DNA from: Hypericibacter adhaerens
Lineage (GTDB): Bacteria > Pseudomonadota > Alphaproteobacteria > Dongiales > Dongiaceae
DNA length: 64,000 nucleotides
Direction: 5' to 3'
Assembly: GCF_008728835.1 (NCBI RefSeq)
Contig: NZ_CP042582.1
Location: 5,005,001-5,069,000 of the forward strand
The notes under the pieces were generated by a model. It had not been told where the DNA came from. It ran no database searches and was given only the letters and a program-made list of their open reading frames with translations. Shown here piece by piece: positions 1-9,530 of the stretch (its first letter is position 1; every line of letters starts with the position of its first letter). A program made the translations under genes and the position numbers.

Positions 1-876
1 GCCGACGCGGCCGACATCGGGCTGCACCACGTCGAGAGCGCCGCGATCCATCAGCTCGAGGAACTCGAAGCGCGAATTGAGCCATTCGCCGGCCGCGACC
101 CGCATCGGCGACGCCTTCACCAGCTTGGCATAGCCCTCGTAATCGTCGCTCGGCAGCGGCGTCTCGATGAAATAGATGTCGTCATCGGCGAACAGCTCGA
201 TCGCCCGCAGCGCCTCCTTCCAGTCCTGCCAGCAATAGGCGACGTCGACCATCAGCGTCATCGACGGCCCGACCGCCTCGCGGCAGGCGCGCACGATCCG
301 CGCGATCTCGCGGTCGTCGGGAATCTGCAGCGAATTGTGCGAATAGGGGCCCTTGATGCAGATCTCGAGCTTGGCCGCCTTGAAGCCCAGCCGCTTGGCC
401 TCGACCGCGCGATGCACCAGCACCTTGGTATATTCCTCGAGCGTGTTGCCGTCGGGCAGGAGCGAGGCATAGGGCGTGATGGTGTTGAGCGCCCCGCCCA
501 GGAGCTGCCAGCAGGGCTTGTTCTCGGCCTTGCCCCGGAGATCCCAGAGCGCCATGTCGAGCGCGCCCATGGCGCAGATGCCCAGGCCCCGGCGGCCGGT
601 CATGGCCGAGCCCTTGTACATGCGCTCCCAGATCCCCTCGACGTCTGTCGGGTCGGCGCCGATCAGCATCTCCTTGAGGCCCAGTCCCATGATGTGCGTG
701 CCGGGCGCCTCGATCATCGCTTTGGCGACCCAGGGGTTGGTGTCGGTCTCGCCGATCCCGACCAGGCCTTCGTCGGTATGGATCTTCACGACCAGATTGT
801 CCTGGGCCGAGCTGCAGGCGTCGGCGCGGTAGTCGGGCACCAGCAGGACGAAGCATTCGATCTCGGTGATCTTCAT
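1..876 (-). CDS. Mandelate racemase/muconate lactonizing enzyme family protein (3' end cut by window)
   Basis: Enolase-superfamily enzyme, probably a sugar-acid dehydratase. 292 codons are visible and the C-terminus lies beyond the window edge. The N-terminal capping domain (about 1-125) is followed by the beta/alpha barrel. Visible catalytic positions are Lys169 in a KLE motif (the KxK-type base), Asp211 (LMVDVA), Glu238 (FIETPLP) and Glu264 (AAGEWL) as the three metal ligands, and Asp287 in QPDVGRVG as the Asp of the His-Asp dyad. The matching His is off the window. The start ATG at 876 sits 11 bp after the stop of the ABC ATPase gene, so it is the last visible gene of an importer operon running 6664 to 1. 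That placement suggests it acts on the imported compound. The substrate cannot be told from sequence. Family is certain; dehydratase role is inferred. Confidence 0.9.
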   Translation of the reverse strand, partial: MKITEIECFVLLVPDYRADACSSAQDNLVVKIHTDEGLVGIGETDTNPWVAKAMIEAPGTHIMGLGLKEMLIGADPTDVEGIWERMYKGSAMTGRRGLGICAMGALDMALWDLRGKAENKPCWQLLGGALNTITPYASLLPDGNTLEEYTKVLVHRAVEAKRLGFKAAKLEICIKGPYSHNSLQIPDDREIARIVRACREAVGPSMTLMVDVAYCWQDWKEALRAIELFADDDIYFIETPLPSDDYEGYAKLVKASPMRVAAGEWLNSRFEFLELMDRGALDVVQPDVGRVG

Positions 877-887
877 GGTGGGGGTTC

Positions 888-2987
888 TCACGCCAGGGAG
901 CGGGGGGAAGGTGACGGCGACGCGCCGGGGGATGGGGCCGTCGCCTCGGACGGGGTCCATCGCGCGCGGGCGGCGAGTTCGTCGAGCGGCAGATGGCAAT
1001 AGATCGCGGCCCCGCGCCCGGTCTTGCGCCAGGGCGGCGTGGCGGTCTCGCAGACCGGACCCGGCTGCCAGGCGCAGCGACCGGCATAGGGACAGCCGGT
1101 CGCCATAGCGGGCCTGGCCGCAACGCGGCGGGCCGCGGGCATGGATCGGCGCGGACGGTCGGGATCGGGCACCGCCATCAGAAGGCTGTGGGTATAAGGA
1201 TGGAAGGGCGGGGCGAAGATGTCCTCCGTGCGGCCCAGCTGCATGAGCTGGCCCTGGAACAGCACGCCCACCTTGTCGGCAATCGAGCGGACCACGGCCA
1301 GGTCGTGCGAAATGAAGAGCATCGCCACCTGATGCTCGCTGCGCAGGCGGCGCAGCAGGTCGAGCACATTGGCCTGGACCGAGACGTCGAGGGCCGAGAG
1401 CACCTCGTCGCAGAGCAGGAGCGTGGGCCGCGCGATCAGCGCGCGGGCGATGGCGACGCGCTGGCGCTCACCGCCGGAGAGCTGGTCCGCATAGCGATCG
1501 GCATAGCCGGCATCGAGCCGGACATCGGCGAGCGCCTCGAGCACGCGCTCGCGCGTCGCCCGGCGGTCGAGATCGAAGAACATCTCGAGCGGACGGGCGA
1601 GGATCGTCCCGATCTTCGCGCGCGGATTCAGCGAGGCGTCGGGATTCTGAAAGATGTACTGGATCTCGCGGCGCTGATCGCCCGAGCGCTCGCGCACCAG
1701 GCCCGCCAGCTTCTGGCCCCGTAGCAGCACCTGGCCGTCATGAGGCCGCAAGAGACCGCTGACGGCGCGCGCGACCGTCGATTTGCCGCTGCCGGATTCG
1801 CCCACCAGCGCCAGCGTCTCGCCCTGCCCGATGGCGAGGTTGACATCGCGCACGGCGACGAAGGGAGCGGCCCCGAGGAAACGCGACAGGGCGCCACCCG
1901 TGGCGCCATAGGCGATCGAGAGGTGATCGAGGGCCAGCAAGGGCGGCTCGGGCTCGACCGTCGCGCGCGGGGCGGCGGCCTCGCCCGCCGCCGCCACGGC
2001 CGGGGCCAGCAGGGCACGCCAGCGCTGGCAGGCGACCTCATGACCGGGCGCGACGCGGTCCAGCGTCTGGTGGTTGACGGCGCAGCTCGCTTCGGCGAAA
2101 TCGCAGCGCGGCTGGAACGGGCAGCCGGCGGGAAGCTCGTTGCGGCGAAGCAGGCCGCGCAAGGGCCGGGCCGCCGGCTCGTCGGGCCGGTCGATGCGCG
2201 GGATCGAGCCGATGAGCCCGCGGGTGTAGGGATGGCGCGGCTGATGGAACAGCTCGGCCACGGGCGCGATCTCCACCATATGACCCGCATACATGACGCC
2301 GACCCGGTCGGCGATCTGCGACAGCAGCCCCAGATCGTGCGTCACATAGAGCATGGAGAGGCCGATGCGTTGGCGCAGATCGATCAGGAGCTCGACGATC
2401 TGCTCCTGCGTGGTCACGTCGAGGCCGGTGGTGGGCTCGTCCAGCACCACGAGATCGGGATCGCAGGCGAGCGCCATGGCGATGCAGACGCGCTGCTGCT
2501 GGCCGCCCGAAAGCTGATGCGGATAGCGCCCCAGCAGGGCCCGGGGAGTCGGCAGGCCCACCAGGCCGAAGAGCTCGGTCACGCGCGCGAGCGCCTGCGC
2601 CGCATCGGCTACGCGTTTATGCAGGCGCAGGATCTCGACCACCTGGTCGCCGACCCGCATGCCGGGATTGAGCGCGGTCGTCGGGTTCTGCGGCACGAAG
2701 CTGATGCGGTCGCCGCGGATCCTGTCGAGCTCGCGGCGCGGCAGCGTCAGGAGATCGCGGCCGCCGAACTCGATATGGCCGCCCTCGACGCGGGCGCTCG
2801 GATGGCGGTAGCCCAGGAGCTGCAGCGCCACCGTCGACTTGCCGCAGCCGGATTCGCCGACCAGCCCGAAGGTCTCGCCGCGCCGGATCGCGAAATTGAC
2901 GCGGTGGAGCACCGGCAGCCAGCCTTCCTGCTGCCGGTAGGAGACCTGCAGGTCGACGGCGCGCAGCAGGATCTCGGGCTCGCTCAT
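888..2987 (-). CDS. Peptide/nickel-type ABC transporter, fused double ATPase (DppD-DppF type)
   Basis: Cytoplasmic energising subunit of an oligopeptide-type importer, 699 aa. It contains two complete ABC domains in one chain. The first has Walker A GESGCGKST near residues 44-52, signature LSGGQQQRV and Walker B LVVLDEPTTGLD. The second has GESGSGKST near 393-402, LSGGERQRV and LLLCDEVLSALD. Each domain is followed by a cysteine-containing oligopeptide-transporter C-terminal extension (CPFQPRC and CPYAGRC). In most bacteria these are two separate genes (DppD and DppF), so this is a fusion. The start ATG at 2987 is chosen because it overlaps the permease stop in an ATGA junction and begins with MSEPEILL just before the first ABC domain. 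A longer reading frame upstream is only permease sequence in another frame. It lies in the operon with both permeases and the binding protein. Confidence 0.95.
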   Translation of the reverse strand: MSEPEILLRAVDLQVSYRQQEGWLPVLHRVNFAIRRGETFGLVGESGCGKSTVALQLLGYRHPSARVEGGHIEFGGRDLLTLPRRELDRIRGDRISFVPQNPTTALNPGMRVGDQVVEILRLHKRVADAAQALARVTELFGLVGLPTPRALLGRYPHQLSGGQQQRVCIAMALACDPDLVVLDEPTTGLDVTTQEQIVELLIDLRQRIGLSMLYVTHDLGLLSQIADRVGVMYAGHMVEIAPVAELFHQPRHPYTRGLIGSIPRIDRPDEPAARPLRGLLRRNELPAGCPFQPRCDFAEASCAVNHQTLDRVAPGHEVACQRWRALLAPAVAAAGEAAAPRATVEPEPPLLALDHLSIAYGATGGALSRFLGAAPFVAVRDVNLAIGQGETLALVGESGSGKSTVARAVSGLLRPHDGQVLLRGQKLAGLVRERSGDQRREIQYIFQNPDASLNPRAKIGTILARPLEMFFDLDRRATRERVLEALADVRLDAGYADRYADQLSGGERQRVAIARALIARPTLLLCDEVLSALDVSVQANVLDLLRRLRSEHQVAMLFISHDLAVVRSIADKVGVLFQGQLMQLGRTEDIFAPPFHPYTHSLLMAVPDPDRPRRSMPAARRVAARPAMATGCPYAGRCAWQPGPVCETATPPWRKTGRGAAIYCHLPLDELAARARWTPSEATAPSPGASPSPSPRSLA

Positions 2988-3877
2988 CGGTCGCCCAGCC
3001 GCACGCTGCGCCCGAGGATGCGCGCCAAGCCCTCGGTGAAGAGATTGAGACCCACCACCAGCGAGGCCAGCGTCAGGCCCGGCCCCAGCACGGTGACGGG
3101 CGAGACCATCAGCAGCGCCCGGTTCTCGCTGATCATCAGGCCCCATTCCGGCGTCGGCGGGCGCAAGCCGAAACCCAGGAAACCCAGCGAGCCCACCAGC
3201 ACCGGGGCGTAGCCGGCGCGCAGGGCGAACTCGACCAGGAGCACGCTGGTGGCGTTGGGCAGGAGCTCCCGGCGCATCACCGACCAGGGGCTTTCGCCCC
3301 GGAGCCGCGCCACCGTCACGTAGTCGCGCGTGGCGATGTCGATCGCGGCCGCGCGCGCCATGCGGGCGATGCGCGGCGCATAGACCAGCGCCACCACCAG
3401 CACCACCAGGACCGGATTGCCGGCGACCTCGGGACCGGCCGCGGCCATGGCCAGCAGCGCCAGCACCAGGAAGGGAATGCTGATCAGCGCCTCGATGAAG
3501 CGCTGCAGGATGTCGTCGAACCAGCCGCCGATATAGCCCGAGAGCAATCCCACGATGGCGCCGACGACGAGGCCCAGTGCTGTCCCTGAGAGCGAAAGCA
3601 GGATCACGATATGCGAGCCATGGACGACGCGGCTGAAGATGTCGCGGCTCAGCTGGTCGATGCCGAAGGGATGGGCCCAGCTCATGCCCGACAGCGGAAT
3701 GCCCGCGCCCATCTGCGCGAAGCCATAGGGCGCCCAGAACGGACCGGTCACGGCCACGACCAGATGGACCAAGAGGATGAAGGCGCCGATGCGGAAGCTC
3801 ATCGGCGTCCGGCGCAGGAAGGCGCCAAGGCGCCGGCGGCGCGGCTTCGGGGCGGGTTCGGCGGTGATGGCGGCCAT
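2984..3877 (-). CDS. Peptide/nickel-type ABC transporter permease (DppC type)
   Basis: Inner-membrane permease of a peptide/nickel-type importer, 297 aa. It has an arginine-rich cytoplasmic N-terminus (PRRRRLGAFLRR), a first membrane span near residues 27-50, and the typical DppC segment GIDQLSRDIFSRVVHGSH. Five further spans follow. The EAA loop that contacts the ATPase lies around residues 190-215 (VARLRGESPWSVMRRELLPN). Its stop overlaps the ATPase start by four bases (ATGA), indicating translational coupling, and it lies 7 bp downstream of the second permease gene. The transported compound is unknown. Importers of this class also carry opines, heme precursors, nickel chelates and oligosaccharides, and the neighbouring dehydratases point to a sugar acid or its conjugate. 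Confidence 0.94.
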   Translation of the reverse strand: MAAITAEPAPKPRRRRLGAFLRRTPMSFRIGAFILLVHLVVAVTGPFWAPYGFAQMGAGIPLSGMSWAHPFGIDQLSRDIFSRVVHGSHIVILLSLSGTALGLVVGAIVGLLSGYIGGWFDDILQRFIEALISIPFLVLALLAMAAAGPEVAGNPVLVVLVVALVYAPRIARMARAAAIDIATRDYVTVARLRGESPWSVMRRELLPNATSVLLVEFALRAGYAPVLVGSLGFLGFGLRPPTPEWGLMISENRALLMVSPVTVLGPGLTLASLVVGLNLFTEGLARILGRSVRLGDR

Positions 3878-3884
3878 CGTGGGA

Positions 3885-4835
3885 TCAGCGCCCCTTGAGC
3901 CGCGGATTGAGCAGGATGGCGCCGATATCGGCCAGGAGGTTGGCGGCGATATAGACGGTCGAGGCGATCATGACGGTCGCCTCGATGACCGGCAGGTCGC
4001 GCAGCTGCAGCGAATCGACCAGCAGGCTGCCGAAGCCCGGGTAGCCGAAGACCTTCTCCACCACCACCACGCCGCCGACGAGATAGCCCAGATTGAGCGC
4101 GGTCACGTTGAGGGTGGGCACCAGCGCGTTGGGCAGCGCATGGCGCAGCAGCACGCGGGCCGGCGGCAGGCCCTTGAGCTCGGCCATGCGCACATAGTCG
4201 GAATCGAGCACCTCGATCAGGTTGTCGCGCAGCATCCGCACGGCATAGACCGCCATGACGATGGCGAGCGTGATCGCCGGCAGGGTCATGGCCTCGAGAT
4301 ATTCGTGCCAGCCCGAGGTCTGGTCGACGATCGACATGGCCGGCAGGACCGGGATGGTGATGACGAAGAGGATGAGCAGCACCGTCGCCATCAGGAAGTC
4401 CGGCATGGAGAGCAGCACCAGCGTCAGCGCCGAGAAGCCGTGATCGACCATCCGGTCGCGCTTGACCGCCTGGATCAGGGCCGGGATCACGGTCAGCGGG
4501 ATATAGAGGATGAAGGCGTAGATCGAGAGCAGGACGGTGTTGTAGATGCGGGGGGCCAGGATATCGGTGACGCGGCGGCCGCTGACGAGGGAATTGCCGA
4601 GATCGAAGCTCAGCACGCCCCAGAGCCAGTGTCCGTAGCGCCAGATCGCGGGCTGGTCGAGGGCGAGCCTGGCCCGGAGCGCCGCCAGCGCCTCGGGCGT
4701 CGCATCGCGACCGAGAATGCGCGAGGCGACGTCGCCCGGCAGGATCTCGAGCATCCCGAACACGATGAAGGAGACCAGCAGCAGGGTGACGAGCGTCAGC
4801 AGGACGCGGCCGGTGACGAGGCGCAGCATGATCAT
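3885..4835 (-). CDS. Peptide/nickel-type ABC transporter permease (DppB type)
   Basis: Inner-membrane permease partner of the DppC-type subunit, 316 aa. The N-terminus has the DppB hallmark: a first span (LVTLLLVSFIVFGMLEILPGD), a short periplasmic helix with a residue run resembling ATPEALAALRARLALDQP, then five more spans. The EAA loop around residues 220-240 (MAELKGLPPARVLLRHALPN) is intact. Translation may start at the ATG at 4835 (MIMLRL) or two codons later. The gene lies between the downstream permease (7 bp gap) and the binding-protein gene, from which it is separated by about 300 bp holding a transcription terminator and a repeat. Permease expression therefore either needs read-through of that terminator or its own promoter. 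Confidence 0.94.
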   Translation of the reverse strand: MIMLRLVTGRVLLTLVTLLLVSFIVFGMLEILPGDVASRILGRDATPEALAALRARLALDQPAIWRYGHWLWGVLSFDLGNSLVSGRRVTDILAPRIYNTVLLSIYAFILYIPLTVIPALIQAVKRDRMVDHGFSALTLVLLSMPDFLMATVLLILFVITIPVLPAMSIVDQTSGWHEYLEAMTLPAITLAIVMAVYAVRMLRDNLIEVLDSDYVRMAELKGLPPARVLLRHALPNALVPTLNVTALNLGYLVGGVVVVEKVFGYPGFGSLLVDSLQLRDLPVIEATVMIASTVYIAANLLADIGAILLNPRLKGR

Positions 4836-4974
4836 CGGCGTCGCGTCCCCTCTTCCTGGCTCACGGCGATCGAACCTCGGCAGAAATCACGATTCAATCA
4901 GCATGGCGATTCTTTCGGCATCTCGCCCCGCCCGCATCGCCGTTCTTGGCTCATCTGTTGGCGCTGTCTTTGGC

Positions 4975-5054
4975 GTCATCCCCGCGAAAGCGGGGAACCA
5001 CCTCAAAGCTTGGTCCGCTGGATCAAGATGGATCCCCGCTTTCGCGGGGATGAC
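4975..5054. repeat. Extragenic palindromic (REP-like) repeat
   Basis: Two 22-bp arms in inverted orientation, beginning GTCATCCCCGCGAAAGCGG and ending in its complement, enclose about 36 bp. Each arm is itself an imperfect hairpin (CCCCGC/GCGGGG). A related mosaic copy occurs at 11586-11743, and a half-element GCGGGGATGAC occurs near 33045. It lies in the 305-bp gap between the DppB-type gene and the binding-protein gene. The rest of that gap holds the terminator at 5085-5133 and nothing else recognisable. Confidence 0.75.
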
Positions 5055-5084
5055 GTTGGAGCGCCGCCTTTAGAGCGCAAAGAG

Positions 5085-5133
5085 CAAAGAGCGAGAACGG
5101 CCCCGGGACGCTGCTCATGCACCCCGGGGCCGT
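5085..5133 (-). terminator. Rho-independent terminator after the binding-protein gene
   Basis: Read on the minus strand, a perfect 11-bp stem (ACGGCCCCGGG pairing across 5097-5107 and 5123-5133) is followed by a T-rich stretch (TTCTCGCTCTTTGCTCTTT). It starts 7 bp after the stop codon of the binding protein. Partial termination here would give more binding protein than permease, which is usual for importers. Confidence 0.75.
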
Positions 5134-5140
5134 CGTCGGC

Positions 5141-6664
5141 TTACTTGCAGCTCAGGTTCTCGAAGTTCAGGTTGAAGTTCTGCGCCAGCGGCGTGTAGCC
5201 CTCGCAGCCCTTGCGCAGACCCACCACCTGATGGACGAACATCGGCAGGATCAGGCCGCCTTCCTTCGCCAGCATCTCGCCCGCCTGCTGGTAGAGCTTG
5301 GTGCGGGCCGCGGGATCGACCGTGGTGTTGGCCTGGAGCAGCAGCGCGTCGTAGTCCGAACGACTCCAATGGGTCTCCGGCCATTTCGCGTTCTGCGTAT
5401 AGGCGACCGCCAGTCCCTCTCCGGGCGGACGCATCGACCAGGCCGAGGTGACGATCGACTTCTTGAGCCAGACATCGTCCCAGAAGCTCTCGGCCGGCGT
5501 CACGATGACGTTGATGTTGAAGCCGGCGGGCTTCGCCATCTCGGCATAGACCTGGGCCATGCGCACCATGCCGGGCACGCCTTCGGCGGTGTAGAGATCG
5601 AAGCTGAGGCCGTCCGGATAGCCGGCCTCGGCCAGGAGCTTCTTGGCGCCGGCGATATCCTGCTTGGGCGCCTCCTTCACGTAGGACGCGGGGTTGGGGA
5701 TCGGCACCGGATTGTCGGCGCCGGGCTCGCCATAGCCCAGGAGCACCGTGTCGATCATGGCCTGCCGGTCGACCACCATTTTCATCGCCTCGCGCACCTT
5801 CGGATTGTCGAAGGGCTTGGTGTCGATCCACATCGAGATCGTCATCGAGTTGGAGGCGCCGGTCTGCAGCAGCGTGACGTTCGGGTCGTCCTTGAGGGCC
5901 GGGATCACCGATGGATCGACGTTCAGCACCAGATCGACCTGGCCGGCCTTGATGGCCGAGACCGCCGCCACCGGCTCCTGCGCGACCGTGATGCGCAGGC
6001 AGTCGGCCTTGGGCAGGCCCGCCTGCCAATAGTTCGGGTTCTTCTTGAGGATGCGGACCGGCGCGTTCGGCGTGAACTGCTCCTGCATGAAGGGGCCGGT
6101 GCCGTCCTCGTGAAGGATCAGGTCTTCATGCTTGGCGCCGTCCGGCACGATGTTGGTGAACTTGTTGGTGATGAGCACCGGCAGCTCGGAGACGGGCTTG
6201 GGCGTGGTGAAGCTGACCGTGTATTTGTCGACCGCCTTGATGCCGTTGGGATCGAGGAAGGCCATCACCGCCTGGGCGCCCGAGCCCAGGGCCGGATCGA
6301 GCAGGCGCTTGAAGCTGTAGACCACGTCGGCGGAGGTGAAATCCTTGCCGCTGTGGAACTTCACGCCCTCGCGCAGCTTGAAGATCCAGGTCAGGCCGTC
6401 GGCCGAGGAAGACCATTCGGTCGCGAGCTCCGGCAGGACCTTGAAATTGTCGTCGACATCGACGAGGCGGTTATAGACGGCGAAGGTGTGATAGGCATCG
6501 TCGCCGGAATGCATGTCCGCGGGGTCCATGGACTGCTTCTCGCCGCTCCACTCGTACCCCAGCACCTTGACGCACTCGTCGCCAGCCGCGGCCCAGGCGC
6601 CGCCGCTCATCACCAGGCCCGCGCCGATCAAGGCGCAAGCCAGCAAGCCTGTACGATAGGTCAT
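5141..6664 (-). CDS. ABC transporter substrate-binding protein, family 5 (DppA/OppA type)
   Basis: Periplasmic receptor of the peptide/nickel-type importer, 507 aa, the usual length for cluster C binding proteins. A Sec signal peptide covers roughly residues 1-26 (MTYRTGLLACALIGAGL then AWAAAGDE). The mature protein has the SBP_bac_5 pattern, including LREGVKFHSGKDFTSADVVYSF and the C-terminal half with YAEMAKPAGFNINV. The start ATG at 6664 is preceded by GGAGGGTGGAGCG, a strong ribosome binding site. The frame extends further upstream, but that extension would bury the signal peptide. It is the first gene of the importer operon and its promoter region carries a perfect palindrome (6770-6793) proposed as the IclR operator. 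Substrate unknown. Confidence 0.95.
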   Translation of the reverse strand: MTYRTGLLACALIGAGLVMSGGAWAAAGDECVKVLGYEWSGEKQSMDPADMHSGDDAYHTFAVYNRLVDVDDNFKVLPELATEWSSSADGLTWIFKLREGVKFHSGKDFTSADVVYSFKRLLDPALGSGAQAVMAFLDPNGIKAVDKYTVSFTTPKPVSELPVLITNKFTNIVPDGAKHEDLILHEDGTGPFMQEQFTPNAPVRILKKNPNYWQAGLPKADCLRITVAQEPVAAVSAIKAGQVDLVLNVDPSVIPALKDDPNVTLLQTGASNSMTISMWIDTKPFDNPKVREAMKMVVDRQAMIDTVLLGYGEPGADNPVPIPNPASYVKEAPKQDIAGAKKLLAEAGYPDGLSFDLYTAEGVPGMVRMAQVYAEMAKPAGFNINVIVTPAESFWDDVWLKKSIVTSAWSMRPPGEGLAVAYTQNAKWPETHWSRSDYDALLLQANTTVDPAARTKLYQQAGEMLAKEGGLILPMFVHQVVGLRKGCEGYTPLAQNFNLNFENLSCK

Positions 6665-7090
6665 CGCTCCACCCTCCTCCCCATGAGGCGTTGCCCCGAC
6701 GCCGATCTTCCGCCGGTGCCGGGGGCCGGGCGAGCCGATAGCGGCGGCCACGCCCGATCCTTGTTTTCTCGAATTCCGAAATACCGGAATTCGGTGCGGT
6801 TATATAGACTCTCACAGTAGCGATGTTGGTTTTCCCAAGTCAAGAAAGCGCCGGCCCGCGTGGATCAGTGCGAAATGCCGGACGCGGCATCGGCGGAGGA
6901 CGCCGGGGCTCCGCACTCCGCCCGCCTCATCGACATAAGAAGATATGCCCAGCGCGCGATCGTCCAAGCGCCCCGGTCGGATTATCGCCCGCCGATTCCG
7001 GAATCGCGGATCACCGTTCGTCTCGTTGGACTTCATCATCGCCCATGTTAGCGTCCCCGCCCGCTGGCGGGATTGCGCAGGAGAGGGACG
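6665..7090. other. Divergent promoter region between two binding-protein genes
   Basis: This 426-bp non-coding stretch separates the minus-strand importer operon from the plus-strand gene at 7091. It holds the 24-bp palindrome at 6770-6793 and, next to it, an AT-rich GAGTCTATATAAC stretch on the minus strand that could be a -10 region. GAGTCTATA also recurs beside the related motif near 14670. Nothing else recognisable was seen. Confidence 0.5.
6770..6793. promoter_or_regulatory. Palindromic operator candidate for the IclR regulator
   Basis: Perfect inverted repeat CGAATTCCG, 6-bp spacer AAATAC, CGGAATTCG. On the minus strand it reads TTCCGGTATTTCGGAA, closely matching TTCCGGCATTCTGCAC (10355-10370) and TTCCGGTATTCTGGAC (14631-14646) at the other promoters of the island. 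It lies about 106 bp upstream of the binding-protein start codon. Confidence 0.6.
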
Positions 7091-8245
7091 ATGGCGGAAC
7101 GGCGGCTCAGCGGGATGACCTGGGGCCATCGGCGCGCGATCGATCCCCTGCTCGCGACCCTGCCGGAATTCCAGCGCCGTCATCCCGGCATCGCCGTCGG
7201 CTGGGATTCGCGGCCCCTGCACGGTTTCGAGTTCACGCCCATCGAGGAGCTCGCCGAGCGCTACGATCTCATCATCCTCGATCATCCCTTTTGCGGCGAC
7301 ATCGCCCGGAGCCGCGCGCTGCTGCCGCTCGACGAGCTGGTGACGCCGGCGCTGGCGCAGGCCTTCGTCGGCCCGTCGCTCGCGACCTACCGCTATGAGG
7401 GCCGGATCTGGGCGCTGCCGGTCGATGCCGCCTGCCAGGTCGCCGTCGCGCGGCCCGACCTCCTTTCCCGATACAACAATCCGCTACCGGCGACCTGGCC
7501 CGACCTGCTGCAACTGGGCGAGGCCGTGCGGCGCAAGGGGCAGAAGCTCGCGATCGGGCTCAGGGGCGTGCACAGCCTGATGACCTTCTTCACGCTCTGC
7601 GCCAATCTCGGACGGCCCTGCGCCACCGAGCCCGGGCGATCGCTGATCGATCGCGACACGGCGAAGCTCGCGATCGACGCGATCAAGGCGCTGCTCAATT
7701 ACTGTCCGCGCGAGGCGCTCGACTGGAACAGCATCGAGCTGCATGACGCGATGGTCGCGCGCGAGGACCTGGTCTTCTGCCCGGCGGTCTATTGCTATGC
7801 CACCTATGCCGAGGCCGACATCGCCCATCCGCTGCGCTTCTCGAACCTGCCGGGGCTGGTCGGCCCCGATCCGCGCGGCTCGACCATCGGCGGCGCGGGG
7901 CTCGGCATCTCGGCCAAGGTCAAGGACCGCGAGGCCGCCTTCGCCTATGCGCGCTACCTGATGGAATCCGCGACGCAGAGGACCTTCGCCGCGCATCACG
8001 GGCAGCCGGCGCGCATCGACAGCTGGGAGAATCCGGCGATCGTCCGGCGCTTCGGCGGCTGCTATCGCGACACGCGGGCGACGATGGAGGGCTGCTGGAT
8101 CCGGCCGCGCTATGCCGGCTATCTCGCCTTCCAGGCGGAAGGCGGCCGGCTCATCGAGCAGCATCTGCGCGGCGAGACCGCGTTCGGCACGCTGTTCGAC
8201 CGGCTGACGGATCTGCATCAGCGGAGCGCGAAGCCGCGCGCTTGA
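7091..8245 (+). CDS. Extracellular solute-binding-protein-fold protein without a signal peptide
   Basis: 384 aa with the fold of family 1 (sugar/iron type) ABC binding proteins. Visible landmarks are an N-terminal SGMTWGHRRAIDPL, the hinge-like YDLIILDHPF, then YEGRIWALPVDAACQVAVARPDLL and a C-terminal YARYLMESATQRTFAAHHGQPA. These resemble maltose-type receptors. Unlike them, the chain starts directly in the first beta strand with no signal peptide or lipobox, so as read it should stay in the cytoplasm. The ATG at 7091 follows AGGAGAGGGACG, a good ribosome binding site, and the only upstream start (TTG at 7073) adds nothing signal-like. No permease gene accompanies it. It may be a cytoplasmic ligand sensor, or export may use a route not visible here. 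Divergent from the importer operon. Confidence 0.7.
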   Translation: MAERRLSGMTWGHRRAIDPLLATLPEFQRRHPGIAVGWDSRPLHGFEFTPIEELAERYDLIILDHPFCGDIARSRALLPLDELVTPALAQAFVGPSLATYRYEGRIWALPVDAACQVAVARPDLLSRYNNPLPATWPDLLQLGEAVRRKGQKLAIGLRGVHSLMTFFTLCANLGRPCATEPGRSLIDRDTAKLAIDAIKALLNYCPREALDWNSIELHDAMVAREDLVFCPAVYCYATYAEADIAHPLRFSNLPGLVGPDPRGSTIGGAGLGISAKVKDREAAFAYARYLMESATQRTFAAHHGQPARIDSWENPAIVRRFGGCYRDTRATMEGCWIRPRYAGYLAFQAEGGRLIEQHLRGETAFGTLFDRLTDLHQRSAKPRA

Positions 8246-8255
8246 TCGTGGAGGT

Positions 8256-8274
8256 CCCTCCCCCGGCATGGGAG
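8256..8274. repeat. Left fragment of a paired-hairpin repeat split by the IS110 element
   Basis: CCCTCCCCCGGCATGGGAG matches the hairpin arm of intact repeats at 24147-24281 and 29240-29372. The remainder of the same copy continues on the other side of the IS at 9414. Removing the IS restores a contiguous arm whose length matches the intact copies. Confidence 0.7.
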
Positions 8275-8291
8275 AGCGACTGTGTTGCCAG

Positions 8292-9530
<1,239 letters not shown>

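Noticed and set aside
182-1123. 313-aa open frame overlapping the first dehydratase gene
   Set aside because: Arg/Gly/Pro-rich shadow translation. The real frame from ATG 876 shows all enolase-superfamily motifs.
2988-3146. Upstream extension of the double ATPase gene
   Set aside because: Reads permease DNA in another frame. The ATGA overlap at 2984-2987 marks the start.
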